Below, in pieces: positions 42,911 through 51,289 of a DNA stretch of 64,000 nt. Within the stretch, counting starts at the first letter, position 1; every line of letters starts with the position of its first letter. Origin of the DNA: JARKQH01 sp964631605 (GTDB taxonomy: Bacteria > Verrucomicrobiota > Verrucomicrobiia > Limisphaerales > UBA8199); NCBI GenBank assembly GCA_964631605.1, contig CAZVYG010000011.1, positions 29,647-93,646 of the forward strand, read 5' to 3'. The notes beneath the pieces were generated by a model. That model did not search any database. It was not told the origin of the DNA and saw nothing but the letters and a program-made list of their open reading frames with translations. The translations under genes and the position numbers were made by a program.

Positions 42911-43909
42911 ATGAGTATTATGTCTGGGCTCTGGCCAGAGGGCAAGCGCTTCGCGTTCACCGTTATGGACGACACTGACTGGGCGACCGTCCAAAGCGTA
43001 AAGCCTGTGTACGACTTTCTGCATCAAACAGGATTCCGCGTCACAAAGACAGTGTGGCCGCTGGCGACGGTCGGAACTCCCACGACCGGCGGTGATACGC
43101 TCGATAACCCAGATTACCGCGCATGGGTGTTGGACCTCCAAACACAAGGGATGGAGATCGCGTATCATGGTGCAACCGACCACACCTCTTGCCGCGAGCG
43201 CATCATTGAGTCCCTCGACAGATTCAAGGCGGTGGTCGGTCGCGACCCTTGCGTGTACGCGTCTCATGTGGGACAACGCGAGGCAATGTACTGGGGTTCA
43301 GCTCGTTTCGACGGGTTGCCTCGGATCATCTTTAAAGCGATGAACCGCCTCGCGAGACGCGATGACAATTACTTCGGTGAGGTCCCCGAAAGTACCTCTT
43401 TCTGGGGTGATATTTGCCGAGAGCGCATCACCTATACGCGCGGCCTCACGGTCAAGGACATTAATACTCTAAAGTTCGATCCGCAGATGCCTTATTACGA
43501 CCCGCGTCGTCCATACGTACGCTACTGGTTTAGCAGTAGCGACGGGGCGCGGCTCGTTGACTTTCTCAGCATCATTGCTCCTGAGAACCAGGATCGGCTC
43601 GTGGATGAAGGGGGCGCCTGCATCCTTTATACCCATTTGGGAAATGGGTTTGTTGAGGCTGGCACACTTAACGCCGATTTTAAAAGGCTCGTTGAACGTT
43701 TGGCAAAACTTCCCGGCTGGTTCGTACCCGTGAAAGAGCTCCTCGACTACCTCAGAAGCCGCCCTGGGTGGTCTCCGAACGCGGACCACGGAATCATCCG
43801 GCGTATGCAGTGGATTTGGCTCCGACAAAACCTGAGACCAGACCAGTGGGCGCGGTTATTAAAGCGCTTCTGGCGCAGTCGGAGCTACATCCACGACAAC
43901 CGGACCTGA
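42911..43909 (+). CDS. NodB-like polysaccharide deacetylase family protein
   Basis: A 332-residue protein without a signal peptide. The metal-site motif 1 region is FAFTVMDDTDWATV, with the paired Asp, and MEIAYHGATDHTSC supplies the His motif. The end VPVKELLDYLRSR matches the closing helix of the fold. It is probably a deacylase acting in the cytoplasm on a lipid-linked or free precursor. It lies between two acetyltransferase genes, which fits a site that is first acylated or deacylated during assembly. Exact substrate unknown. Confidence 0.7.
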   Translation: MSIMSGLWPEGKRFAFTVMDDTDWATVQSVKPVYDFLHQTGFRVTKTVWPLATVGTPTTGGDTLDNPDYRAWVLDLQTQGMEIAYHGATDHTSCRERIIESLDRFKAVVGRDPCVYASHVGQREAMYWGSARFDGLPRIIFKAMNRLARRDDNYFGEVPESTSFWGDICRERITYTRGLTVKDINTLKFDPQMPYYDPRRPYVRYWFSSSDGARLVDFLSIIAPENQDRLVDEGGACILYTHLGNGFVEAGTLNADFKRLVERLAKLPGWFVPVKELLDYLRSRPGWSPNADHGIIRRMQWIWLRQNLRPDQWARLLKRFWRSRSYIHDNRT

Positions 43910-43937
43910 ACAAGAAACAACTCCGAATGCGATTTGA

Positions 43938-44627
43938 ATGGAGGCAATGAGGCAACGCTCACTAGAGCTCCGTGACGTCGAGCAAACGGTCCGCGTGATG
44001 TGTGTTGCCCGCGCCAGTTTTGCTGGTCTCAGTGCACCAAGAGTGTTCAGAGCGATTTGCCGAGAGGCCTGCCTTCCAGACCCCCCGTTGGTCTCGGTAG
44101 TGTCGGAAACCCAGGGACAGATTGTGGGCTATGTTGTGGCAATCACTGGCGGAAAGAGTTACTGGTCCGTATTCGCTTGCCGTTATCCTCTTGTCGCTGC
44201 GCAGATCATCCTCAAACGGGCGCAGAAGCGCTTACATCGAGTGTACCGCCACACTGTCGACACGCTCTGTGTTGACCATAGGCACTTTCAGGAATCCGCA
44301 GTACAGGCGACTGACAGGCCACAGTTGCGGTCCGACGCAGACTCGTTTAGCAGCGGTATCCCCTCCAGATACTTCAATCGCTCATGGGAAGACGAAGGCC
44401 CAGGCGTTGCCAAGATTCTGCATGTCGGTGTGCATCCCGAAGCGCGCGGGCATGGCGTTGGCCAAGCGTTATATCGGTGTCTTTTCGACAACCTGCGCCT
44501 GAAGGGGATCGCGCGTGTGGACGCTACAATCAACTGGGACAACACCTCCAGTATCCTTTTGCATCAACGCTCAGGGTGGACACTCATCCCCGCAGCAGGG
44601 CATTGGTTTGCCACCATCGATCTTTGA
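43938..44627 (+). CDS. GNAT-family acetyltransferase
   Basis: A 229-residue GNAT protein with the CoA-binding segment LHVGVHPEARGHGVGQALYR and the C-terminal ATINWDNTSSILLHQRSGW. The first part (about residues 1-130) is longer than a minimal GNAT and has no clear match. ATG 43938 is used; ATG 43947 is also preceded by GGAGG but too closely. It belongs with the surrounding acyl-transfer group and overlaps no repeat. The acceptor is unknown. Confidence 0.78.
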   Translation: MEAMRQRSLELRDVEQTVRVMCVARASFAGLSAPRVFRAICREACLPDPPLVSVVSETQGQIVGYVVAITGGKSYWSVFACRYPLVAAQIILKRAQKRLHRVYRHTVDTLCVDHRHFQESAVQATDRPQLRSDADSFSSGIPSRYFNRSWEDEGPGVAKILHVGVHPEARGHGVGQALYRCLFDNLRLKGIARVDATINWDNTSSILLHQRSGWTLIPAAGHWFATIDL

Positions 44628-44636
44628 AAGGTTGTA

Positions 44637-45683
44637 ATTATCAACATTCAAAAGCTAGACATCAACAGTATCGACTGGGATTGGTTAAACTCTTTCCCCG
44701 ATCGGACCATCTTCCAGACGCATCCATGGCTGAAGTTCGTGGAGGCAACACAGGGAGCCGAGTCTGTTGTCGCCGCGTTACGCGAAAACGGCGAGACCGT
44801 TGGCTTTTTCACTGGTTGGACCGTTCGCAGGTATGGCATTCGTATATTAGGCAGCCCGTTTCCAGGATCAACCACTTCTTACACCGGCTTTAACATTTTG
44901 CCAAAGGTGTCCCGCGCAAGGGCGTTGGAAGCTTTGGCAGACTTCGCCTTTCACGATCTTGCCTGTTTGCATCTTGAGCTCATGGATCGCTATCTGAGAC
45001 CGGAAGACGGCACTCAGTCCGGCTTTGTCTACAGCAACTTGTCCACGTATGAAATCGACCTGACAAGGAAGGAAGACGAACTCTTTGGGGCGATGGACAG
45101 CGCGTGCCGTCGTTGCATCCGCAAGGCCGCAAAGAGTGGTGTCAAAATCGAGGAGGCGCACGATGTCGGCTTTGCGGATGATTATTACGCCCAGTTGCAG
45201 GACGTGTTCGCGAAGCAGCAACTGGTTCCGACCTACCCAAAGCGGCGCGTTCAGGCCCTTGTGGAACTCCTGCTTCCCACAGGGAACCTACTGCTGCTGC
45301 GAGCCCGTGATCCGTATGGAAAATGTATAGCAACCGGCATTTTCCCCGCCTTTAACAACACTTTCTATTTCTGGGGCGGAGCGAGCTGGCGCTCTTGCCA
45401 GGTTTTACGTCCAAACGAGGCGATACAGTGGTATGCAATGCGCTATTGGAGAGGTTGCGGCATCGCTCGTTATGACATGGGCGGCGGTGGGAGCTACAAG
45501 GAAAAGTATGGCGGACGTCCTATTTCCGTTCCGTGGTTCAGAAAGTCGAAATACGCTCTCTTGTCAAATCAGCGGGACAACATAAGGAAGCTGCACAAGC
45601 TCATCCAGCGGACAATAGGGCGCCTGCGATACGCGGGCAAGAAAGCACCGGTGACACCGTCTACTCCGAAGTGCGAATCGTAG
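44637..45683 (+). CDS. FemAB-like (peptidyl/acyl transferase) protein, probable ATT start
   Basis: About 348 residues, related to FemAB/GNAT-clan proteins of exosortase loci that attach amino-acid-like or acyl groups. The central region FGAMDSACRRCIRKAAKSGV is the typical Arg-rich element, and WRSCQVLRPNEAIQWYAMRY plus YDMGGGGSYKEKYGG are family signatures. The family N-terminus (DWLNSFPDRTIFQTHPWLKF) lies upstream of the first ATG/GTG/TTG codon of the frame (GTG 44739). Between the in-frame stop at 44625 and 44739 only ATT or ATC could start. AAAGG at 44627-44631 is well placed for ATT 44637 or ATC 44640, so a rare start codon is proposed. Confidence 0.75.
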   Translation: MINIQKLDINSIDWDWLNSFPDRTIFQTHPWLKFVEATQGAESVVAALRENGETVGFFTGWTVRRYGIRILGSPFPGSTTSYTGFNILPKVSRARALEALADFAFHDLACLHLELMDRYLRPEDGTQSGFVYSNLSTYEIDLTRKEDELFGAMDSACRRCIRKAAKSGVKIEEAHDVGFADDYYAQLQDVFAKQQLVPTYPKRRVQALVELLLPTGNLLLLRARDPYGKCIATGIFPAFNNTFYFWGGASWRSCQVLRPNEAIQWYAMRYWRGCGIARYDMGGGGSYKEKYGGRPISVPWFRKSKYALLSNQRDNIRKLHKLIQRTIGRLRYAGKKAPVTPSTPKCES

Positions 45684-45948
45684 AGACCGACTGAAAGCAC
45701 ACTGCCAGCACGCCAGCACACCTGTATCCTTCGTGTGTTCCGGGAGCCAATTAATGAATCCGCCAGGCAGGCCGTGAAGGGCCCTGTTCGCGAGCAAGGG
45801 TACCGAATGGGCGCCCTCGTCAAGCCATTGTGCGGGGTTCCCCGGGAAGCCGGAGTTAAGTTCGGGACTAATTGCTCCGATCGTCCCCTGAAGAACCGCA
45901 GCGCCCTTGCGAATACTGCCCAGGCCTACTTCCCAATTTGGAAGACCC
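45684..45948. other. Non-coding gap before the oxidoreductase-epimerase gene
   Basis: No gene is supported in these 265 bases. A short GCCAGCAC doublet with 8-base period is present near 45702. A promoter for the next gene is possible but no clear boxes are visible. Confidence 0.3.
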
Positions 45949-48072
45949 ATGAGTCAGAGAGCATACAAATCAACGACTTCCACCAGCCGACCCGCGACCC
46001 GCGTGGCGGTCGTCGGTAGCGGCGCCGTTGCGCACCAGCACGCTCGCCACCTTCAGAGATCCAAGGCCGCACGCCTCGCCGCCATCGTGGACACTAATCC
46101 GACCGCAGCCGAGGCGTTCGCCGCCAAATGGGGTGTCGCACGGGTTCATCGCTCGCTGGAAGAACTGCTTCGTGCTGGTGGCGTGAATGCCGTCCATATC
46201 ACCACGCCGCCGGGTTCGCATGAATCACTGGCCAGACAGGCCATCGAGCATGACCTCGACGTCTTAGTCGAGAAGCCGATCGCCTATTCTGTGGCGGAAA
46301 CGGCCGAGCTTTATCAACTCGCTGCCGCCCGAGGTGTCCGGTTGGTGCCTGATTATAGCTTGTTTTTCACGGACCAGATGTGCCTGGCCAGGAAATGGAT
46401 CGCCGAAGATCGGATCGGGCGCACTGTTGGAGTCGAGTGCCTTTACCAGACTTCGCTCGACCGCGCCCGGCTTGAGGAGCCCAAACGGCCGCCTTGGCTG
46501 TTCGAGCTGCCCGGTGGCGCCTTGCACAATTTCTTTACCCATCCGCTTTACCTTGTCCTGCAGTTCACCGGGCCCGTGCGCGGCCTCAACATTGTGCCTC
46601 GCCACACCGGTTATCTGCCGCAAGGTCTGACAGATAACCTGGATCTGCTCATTGACGGGACGCATTGCAGCGCGTTTGTGAATGTCTCCCTCGCTGCCCG
46701 GCCATCCCAAACCCTGCTCGTCATATATGGAGAACAAGGGCGGATCACTATTGATTTCGATGCTTTCCAAGTCACCCTTGAGCGCGCGCCGGCGCGGTTT
46801 GGCTCGGTCATGCGCCTGCTTCGTCCTTCGTTGCGCGGGATCGGAGCCGTCCGGCAAACTGCTTCGACTGCATTCAAGATCTTGCGCAAGCGCCTGGTCC
46901 CTTACGCCGGCCTCAAGGAATTGATCGAGCGGTTCTATGTGTCTCCCCGGCCGGACGCCAAACTGCCGATTCCACAGGAACTGGTCCTCTCGGTCGCCCG
47001 CGTAGAAGAGGAGATTGTCCGTTCGCCCGGGGTCTGGAAACTCGCTTTCCCTCGCGCCTGCGCAGTCGCTCCCCTTGCGCCACGCGCGAAATGGGTAGCG
47101 GTCACCGGCGGCACAGGCTATCTTGGCAGCCGGGTTGTAGCTGAGCTGCGCAGGCGGGGATACGGCGTGCGTCTGCTGCAGCGTTGGCAAAGCCGCGGGG
47201 TTCTGCCCCCCGGCGATGATGTCGAAATCGTGTATGGAGATGCCCGGAACCTGGAGGATGTCCGGCGCTTGGTAGCTGGTACCGAGGAGCTAGTTCACAT
47301 GGCCGCCGGCATGAAAGGGTCGCGGGAGTTCGTGGTGGAGAGTTGCGCTGAGGCTGCCCGGAATGCAGTCCAGGTGGCCCGCGAGCTGGGCACCTGCCGC
47401 AATATCTATCTCAGCTCCATGGCGGTCTTCGATTATCGCGGGCTTAAGCGGCTCGACTTCCTCTCCGAAACCACCCCCCTCGAGACGGCCCCGGAAGAAC
47501 GCAGCGCTTATGCGACGGGGAAAATCCTGGCGGAGCGCATCGTTGTCGAAGAGATTGGCCGCAACAGCTCTCCCTGGATGATTCTGCGGCCCTCCCAAAT
47601 CTTCGGTGGCCCCGCCCGAATAACGAACCAGCTTGGCAGCCTTGTAGGTCGCAATCTTGTAAGTCTTGGCGGCCCGCAAAAACCAATGCGCCTGGTGCAC
47701 GTTGACGACGTGGCCCGGGCGGTGGCTGATTTTCTGGATCCCAGCCGCTTTAAGTCGGGTGCCGTGGTCAATCTCAGTCACCCCGATCTCGTTCGGGCCC
47801 GGCAAGTGGCCGCTTTGCTGAGAGAACGTTCGGGGCTCCGCGTGCTTTACCTCCGCTCCTGGTTGGGGAAAACGCTGGCTTGGGCAACTCGTGTCTCTCA
47901 TGCCGTACTCAAGCGCGGCCCAAGGATCTCCGCCCGACAGGCCGCTTACCTCTTCTGTGAGAGTGGCGCGGAAGCCAGAGGGGCGTTGGAACTGGGCTGG
48001 CGCCCGGCAGCGCCGCTTTTGGACCAAATCCAGGCCGCGTTGCGCACCCCCGCCCGCGATTCCGCCAAATGA
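45949..48072 (+). CDS. Fused Gfo/Idh oxidoreductase and NAD-dependent epimerase
   Basis: A 707-residue fusion. The N-terminal half (about 15-385) is Gfo/Idh/MocA-like, with VAVVGSGAVAHQHARHL, VHITTPPGSHESLARQAI and the motif VEKPIAYS. The C-terminal half (about 395-700) is an extended SDR of the NDP-sugar epimerase/dehydratase type: VTGGTGYLGSRVVAELRRRG, the strand IYLSSMAVFDY, and the YxxxK motif as YATGK. Two oxidoreductase steps on the same sugar, such as oxidation followed by epimerisation or reduction, are probable. It begins well after the acyltransferase group. The stop overlaps the next ATG (ATGA). Confidence 0.88.
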   Translation: MSQRAYKSTTSTSRPATRVAVVGSGAVAHQHARHLQRSKAARLAAIVDTNPTAAEAFAAKWGVARVHRSLEELLRAGGVNAVHITTPPGSHESLARQAIEHDLDVLVEKPIAYSVAETAELYQLAAARGVRLVPDYSLFFTDQMCLARKWIAEDRIGRTVGVECLYQTSLDRARLEEPKRPPWLFELPGGALHNFFTHPLYLVLQFTGPVRGLNIVPRHTGYLPQGLTDNLDLLIDGTHCSAFVNVSLAARPSQTLLVIYGEQGRITIDFDAFQVTLERAPARFGSVMRLLRPSLRGIGAVRQTASTAFKILRKRLVPYAGLKELIERFYVSPRPDAKLPIPQELVLSVARVEEEIVRSPGVWKLAFPRACAVAPLAPRAKWVAVTGGTGYLGSRVVAELRRRGYGVRLLQRWQSRGVLPPGDDVEIVYGDARNLEDVRRLVAGTEELVHMAAGMKGSREFVVESCAEAARNAVQVARELGTCRNIYLSSMAVFDYRGLKRLDFLSETTPLETAPEERSAYATGKILAERIVVEEIGRNSSPWMILRPSQIFGGPARITNQLGSLVGRNLVSLGGPQKPMRLVHVDDVARAVADFLDPSRFKSGAVVNLSHPDLVRARQVAALLRERSGLRVLYLRSWLGKTLAWATRVSHAVLKRGPRISARQAAYLFCESGAEARGALELGWRPAAPLLDQIQAALRTPARDSAK

Positions 48073-49172
48073 ATCATTCTGGGTCAACGCACAGAAAACC
48101 GCGCGTTTCGTGTGTGATTCCCTGTCGAAATGAGGCGGCGCACATTGAAACCTGCCTCCAGGCAGTTTTCAGCCAGCAACCGCCCGAGGGAGGCTTCGAG
48201 GTGATTGTCGCCGACGGCATGTCCGACGACGGCACGCGCGAAATCCTCGTCCGGCTGGAGAAAGAGGTCAGTGGTCAGTGCCCAGTGGTCAGTGGTCCAA
48301 TACTTAGGGTGATCGCCAACCCCGGCCGCATCGTTTCAACAGGCTTGAACGCTGCAATCCAGGAAGCTCGCGGCGACATCATCGTTCGGATGGATGCGCA
48401 CGCCGAGTACGCACCGGATTACATCCAGCGCTGCGTCGAAGCCCTACATCGAACTGGAGCTGATAACGTCGGCGGGCCCGCCCGAACCAAAGCTAATAAC
48501 CTGTTGCAGGAAGCCGTCGCCGCAGCCTACCACTCCCCCTTCTCCGTGGGGGGCGCACGGTTCCACAATGTGGATTATGAAGGCTGGGTGGACACGGTTA
48601 CCTATGGTTGCTGGCGAAAAGCGGTTTTTGTAAAGTGGGGTTATTTCGATGAAGAACTGGTTCGGAATCAGGATGATGAGCATAACCTACGGTTAATCCG
48701 CGGCGGCGGGAGAATTTATCAATCCCCCAAAATCAGGAGTTGGTATCGGCCCCGCGGTTCCCTCCGCGCGCTCTTCAAGCAATACGCGCAATACGGCTAC
48801 TGGAAGGTCCGCGTGATTCAAAAACACAAGCTCCCCGCCCACTGGCGGCATCTCGTCCCCGGCGCTTTTGTCCTGGCGCTCGTACTGTTGTTTGTGCTTT
48901 CTGCTTTCTGCTTTCTGTTCTCCACCCTGACCTCTGACCTCTGGCCTCTGTCCTCTGCCGTGCTGCTCTTTGCCCTTGGCACTTACCTCATTGCCGTCTT
49001 GATTGCCTCCATTGTCGCCGCCGCTAAGAGCGCCTGGAGGTTGCTGCCCATATTGCCCCTCGTCTTCCCTTGCTACCACTTTGGCTACGGCATCGGCTTT
49101 CTGCGAGGCATCTGGGATTTTGTTATCCGCAAGAAAGGCGCCCACAAGAACTTTGAGGCCCTCACGAGATGA
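48069..49172 (+). CDS. Family 2 glycosyltransferase with C-terminal membrane region (ExoA-like)
   Basis: A 367-residue inverting GT2. The GT-A core has VSCVIPCRNEAAHIETCLQ, FEVIVADGMSDDGTREIL, the region ANPGRIVSTGLNAAIQEARG, and the DxD-like VRMDAHAEY. Three hydrophobic segments follow (about 260-340), as in succinoglycan ExoA. Two heptamer arrays are in frame: GTCAGTG units (48267-48301) replace a loop after REILVRLEK, and TTTCTGC plus CTCTGAC units (48890-48959) encode most of one transmembrane segment and its flank (LLFVLSAFCFLFSTL). The C-terminal helix pair stays conserved. Confidence 0.88.
   Translation: MNHSGSTHRKPRVSCVIPCRNEAAHIETCLQAVFSQQPPEGGFEVIVADGMSDDGTREILVRLEKEVSGQCPVVSGPILRVIANPGRIVSTGLNAAIQEARGDIIVRMDAHAEYAPDYIQRCVEALHRTGADNVGGPARTKANNLLQEAVAAAYHSPFSVGGARFHNVDYEGWVDTVTYGCWRKAVFVKWGYFDEELVRNQDDEHNLRLIRGGGRIYQSPKIRSWYRPRGSLRALFKQYAQYGYWKVRVIQKHKLPAHWRHLVPGAFVLALVLLFVLSAFCFLFSTLTSDLWPLSSAVLLFALGTYLIAVLIASIVAAAKSAWRLLPILPLVFPCYHFGYGIGFLRGIWDFVIRKKGAHKNFEALTR
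48267..48301 (+). repeat. In-frame heptamer array, ExoA-like gene, loop
   Basis: Four units, GTCAGTG, GTCAGTG, CCCAGTG and GTCAGTG, plus a partial unit. They encode EVSGQCPVVSG between two core elements of the GT-A fold. Confidence 0.87.
48890..48959 (+). repeat. In-frame heptamer arrays encoding a transmembrane segment
   Basis: CTTTCTG repeats three times (48897-48917), with a degenerate unit before it, then CTCTGAC/CTCTGGC/CTCTGTC/CTCTGCC (48932-48959). Both stay open in frame; the first gives Phe/Leu/Ser/Ala/Cys-rich hydrophobic sequence. Confidence 0.87.
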
Positions 49173-49194
49173 CTTTTTCCCGGCCAATAGTCTG

Positions 49195-49413
49195 TATGCG
49201 TAGTGCGGTAGTCCCGTGGGCCAATTCTGATTTCTGCCTGCTGTTTTCTGTTTCTTACTTTTGTTCTGTCTCTGGTCCGGTAGTCCCAATTTCAAACATG
49301 AAGTGTCCTCCTTCATCCCTCATCCGGTCCTTCGCCCGTCCGCCGTCCACCCCTACCGACGCACCGGCCCACCGCCCTTCGCCCTTCCCCCTTGTGCCTT
49401 TGCCCGCGCTTCC
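49195..49413 (+). repeat. Heptamer-rich gap between convergent genes
   Basis: Units seen include TTTCTGC-like (about 49225-49255), TCATCCC-like (49314-49325), and CGCCCTT-type units (about 49374-49400), with a GACGCACC element near 49360. No gene or clear terminator hairpin is visible. Confidence 0.65.
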
Positions 49414-51060
49414 TCACGGTTCAACCTCAATTACCCGCAGTCCTGTGAGCGTTACCGGCGGTTGAGCAGCGCGTTGGCGGTATATCACAAACGCCCGGAA
49501 CCGTGGGTCGAAGCCGGACCAAACGTTGGTGCCAAAGTCTGGGTATGAACCCAACATCCTTGCCCGATTCGTTCTTGTCAGATCAAGGGCGACCGAACCG
49601 CCCGAATAGACGAGATTGGTGTAGGCATTAGGGATGTCCTGTGCGTCATAAACGCTGAGTCCGTCTCCCTTCTGAAAGAACGAACGAAGATCAAGCCACG
49701 TCTGGTCTTGCCTCGACCAGTTGTACACCGCCACATGGACGAAGTTCGAGTCGGTAGATGGACGGAAAGCAAACAGAGTCAGGTTGGTCGGGCATGTGTA
49801 CGCAAAAACGCTGTTGGTGTCACCATGGATCAGGGCCTGCCAGGCACCAAATGAGTAGTATGACTCCTTGATCTGAAACGGATTCGCGCCAGTTATGCCG
49901 TAGTTGGTTACGCAGTAAACATTGTTGTCAATGTGATGGCTGCCGATAATGCCGTTCGTTTCGCCGTAAGCTTCGAGGAACCAGGGATACCTGTCAGAGA
50001 GTTTCACTCCGACGTTATTCGTCCAGGTGCAGTTGACCCAACCGTCTGTTTGGTAAAACAGGTAGTTTGTGCTGACAACGTAGTTCCCGGCCACCACGGC
50101 ATTCGAGTGGTTGCCATTTCCTAAGGGGTATCCAATCCTAATCGGGGAACCGGTCCACATGTAGTTGGAAACCACTGTCACTCCGGCGCTAGGATAATTG
50201 TCCTGATGATAAAACACGCCTGCCTCGGGATTCTGCACACAGATGTTGTGTAAAAAACGGAAGCCCCAAATGTCGGTGTTGCCATAAGCCTTCATTCCTG
50301 TCGTGTAAGTGTAATATGAAATGTTGCCCTCGATCAACGCCTCGGCGGAATTGTCAAGGTTTTGAAGATACATACCACTCCCCCTGTTGGCTCCCTTGTA
50401 GCTGTAACCCATCGCCGGGTCGGTCGTCCAGTCGTTATACCCGCAGAAGCGGATGATGTTGCCGGCGATGTATTTGCCTTTGGTGGTCTTCCAAGACGCG
50501 ATCCCCGGATGTCCCGTGTTATCCACCAGGTTGTGAAGAATCTCGTTGCCGACACCTGCATCGTTGATGCCCGCCGGGAATTCCCATCGGTTTGTCCGAC
50601 TGCGATTCGTCAGTTCCGAGCAGTATATCCACAAATCGCGGACGACAAGATTGCTTGCCGACGAGATTTCCAGGCCACCGTCGATGGTAAAGCCCCACAA
50701 GGATTCGGCCCGATATGTGATTTTCTGAGACGGCGTACCGGAGATCCGAAATAGGAGGACCGAACTCATCCCATCTGTGTTGGTTTCATTACACATGAAC
50801 GGTCCGCCGTTCTTGAAAATCACAGTGTCGCCCGGATGCAGATAGGGATTTGGCGTCTTGCCCACGGAGTAAGGAACGCTCCACGGCTCGGCGTATGTCC
50901 CATTGGTGCTGCTTCCATCTGCCGCCGCATACCAGACCGCGGCCTGCGGTTCGGAGAATAGCATTAGAACACACGACCCCAATACTGCCCCTGAACGGCG
51001 AAATAACCTGCGCGCCAGGTGGTCGGGCCCGCTGCCCCGCGAAAACGCCACTGACTTCAT
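49414..51060 (-). CDS. Secreted right-handed beta-helix protein
   Basis: A 548-residue protein and the only - strand gene in the polysaccharide locus. A long N-terminal region with a hydrophobic stretch (GAVLGSCVLMLF, then QAA) suggests export. The middle contains repeated turns rich in Asn, Gly and aromatic residues, such as NLVVRDLWIYCSELTN, NEILHNLVDNTGHPGI and NAVVAGNYVVSTNYLF. This is the pattern of parallel beta-helix enzymes (polysaccharide lyases, pectinase-like). A catalytic residue cannot be picked. The C-terminal end is short and has no PEP-CTERM motif. It may degrade or modify the polymer made by its neighbours. Confidence 0.75.
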   Translation of the reverse strand: MKSVAFSRGSGPDHLARRLFRRSGAVLGSCVLMLFSEPQAAVWYAAADGSSTNGTYAEPWSVPYSVGKTPNPYLHPGDTVIFKNGGPFMCNETNTDGMSSVLLFRISGTPSQKITYRAESLWGFTIDGGLEISSASNLVVRDLWIYCSELTNRSRTNRWEFPAGINDAGVGNEILHNLVDNTGHPGIASWKTTKGKYIAGNIIRFCGYNDWTTDPAMGYSYKGANRGSGMYLQNLDNSAEALIEGNISYYTYTTGMKAYGNTDIWGFRFLHNICVQNPEAGVFYHQDNYPSAGVTVVSNYMWTGSPIRIGYPLGNGNHSNAVVAGNYVVSTNYLFYQTDGWVNCTWTNNVGVKLSDRYPWFLEAYGETNGIIGSHHIDNNVYCVTNYGITGANPFQIKESYYSFGAWQALIHGDTNSVFAYTCPTNLTLFAFRPSTDSNFVHVAVYNWSRQDQTWLDLRSFFQKGDGLSVYDAQDIPNAYTNLVYSGGSVALDLTRTNRARMLGSYPDFGTNVWSGFDPRFRAFVIYRQRAAQPPVTLTGLRVIEVEP

Positions 51061-51289
51061 ACTAGTATTAAGTTAGCAAGGATCGTGCTGGAAGTGAACG
51101 GAATATAGAAAGTGCGGGTTGTTTGGTTTTTCGGGAGTCGGCGCACCAAGATCAGGTGGAATCCGGTGGTCGTTTTGTGGACAGCGCTGGCTTTAAGCGA
51201 GGCAACTGGAGCCGCGCGCCTCAACCTCGGTTTTTTGTCCCTAACCTCCGGCCTGCTTAGTTCGGGCGGGAATGTGTTAGGAACCGTTT
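51061..51289. promoter_or_regulatory. Divergent gap between beta-helix and FemAB-like genes
   Basis: 229 bases that must hold two outward promoters. The AT-rich segment 51061-51125 is the best candidate, but no firm -35/-10 pair was found. No repeats are present. Confidence 0.3.
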
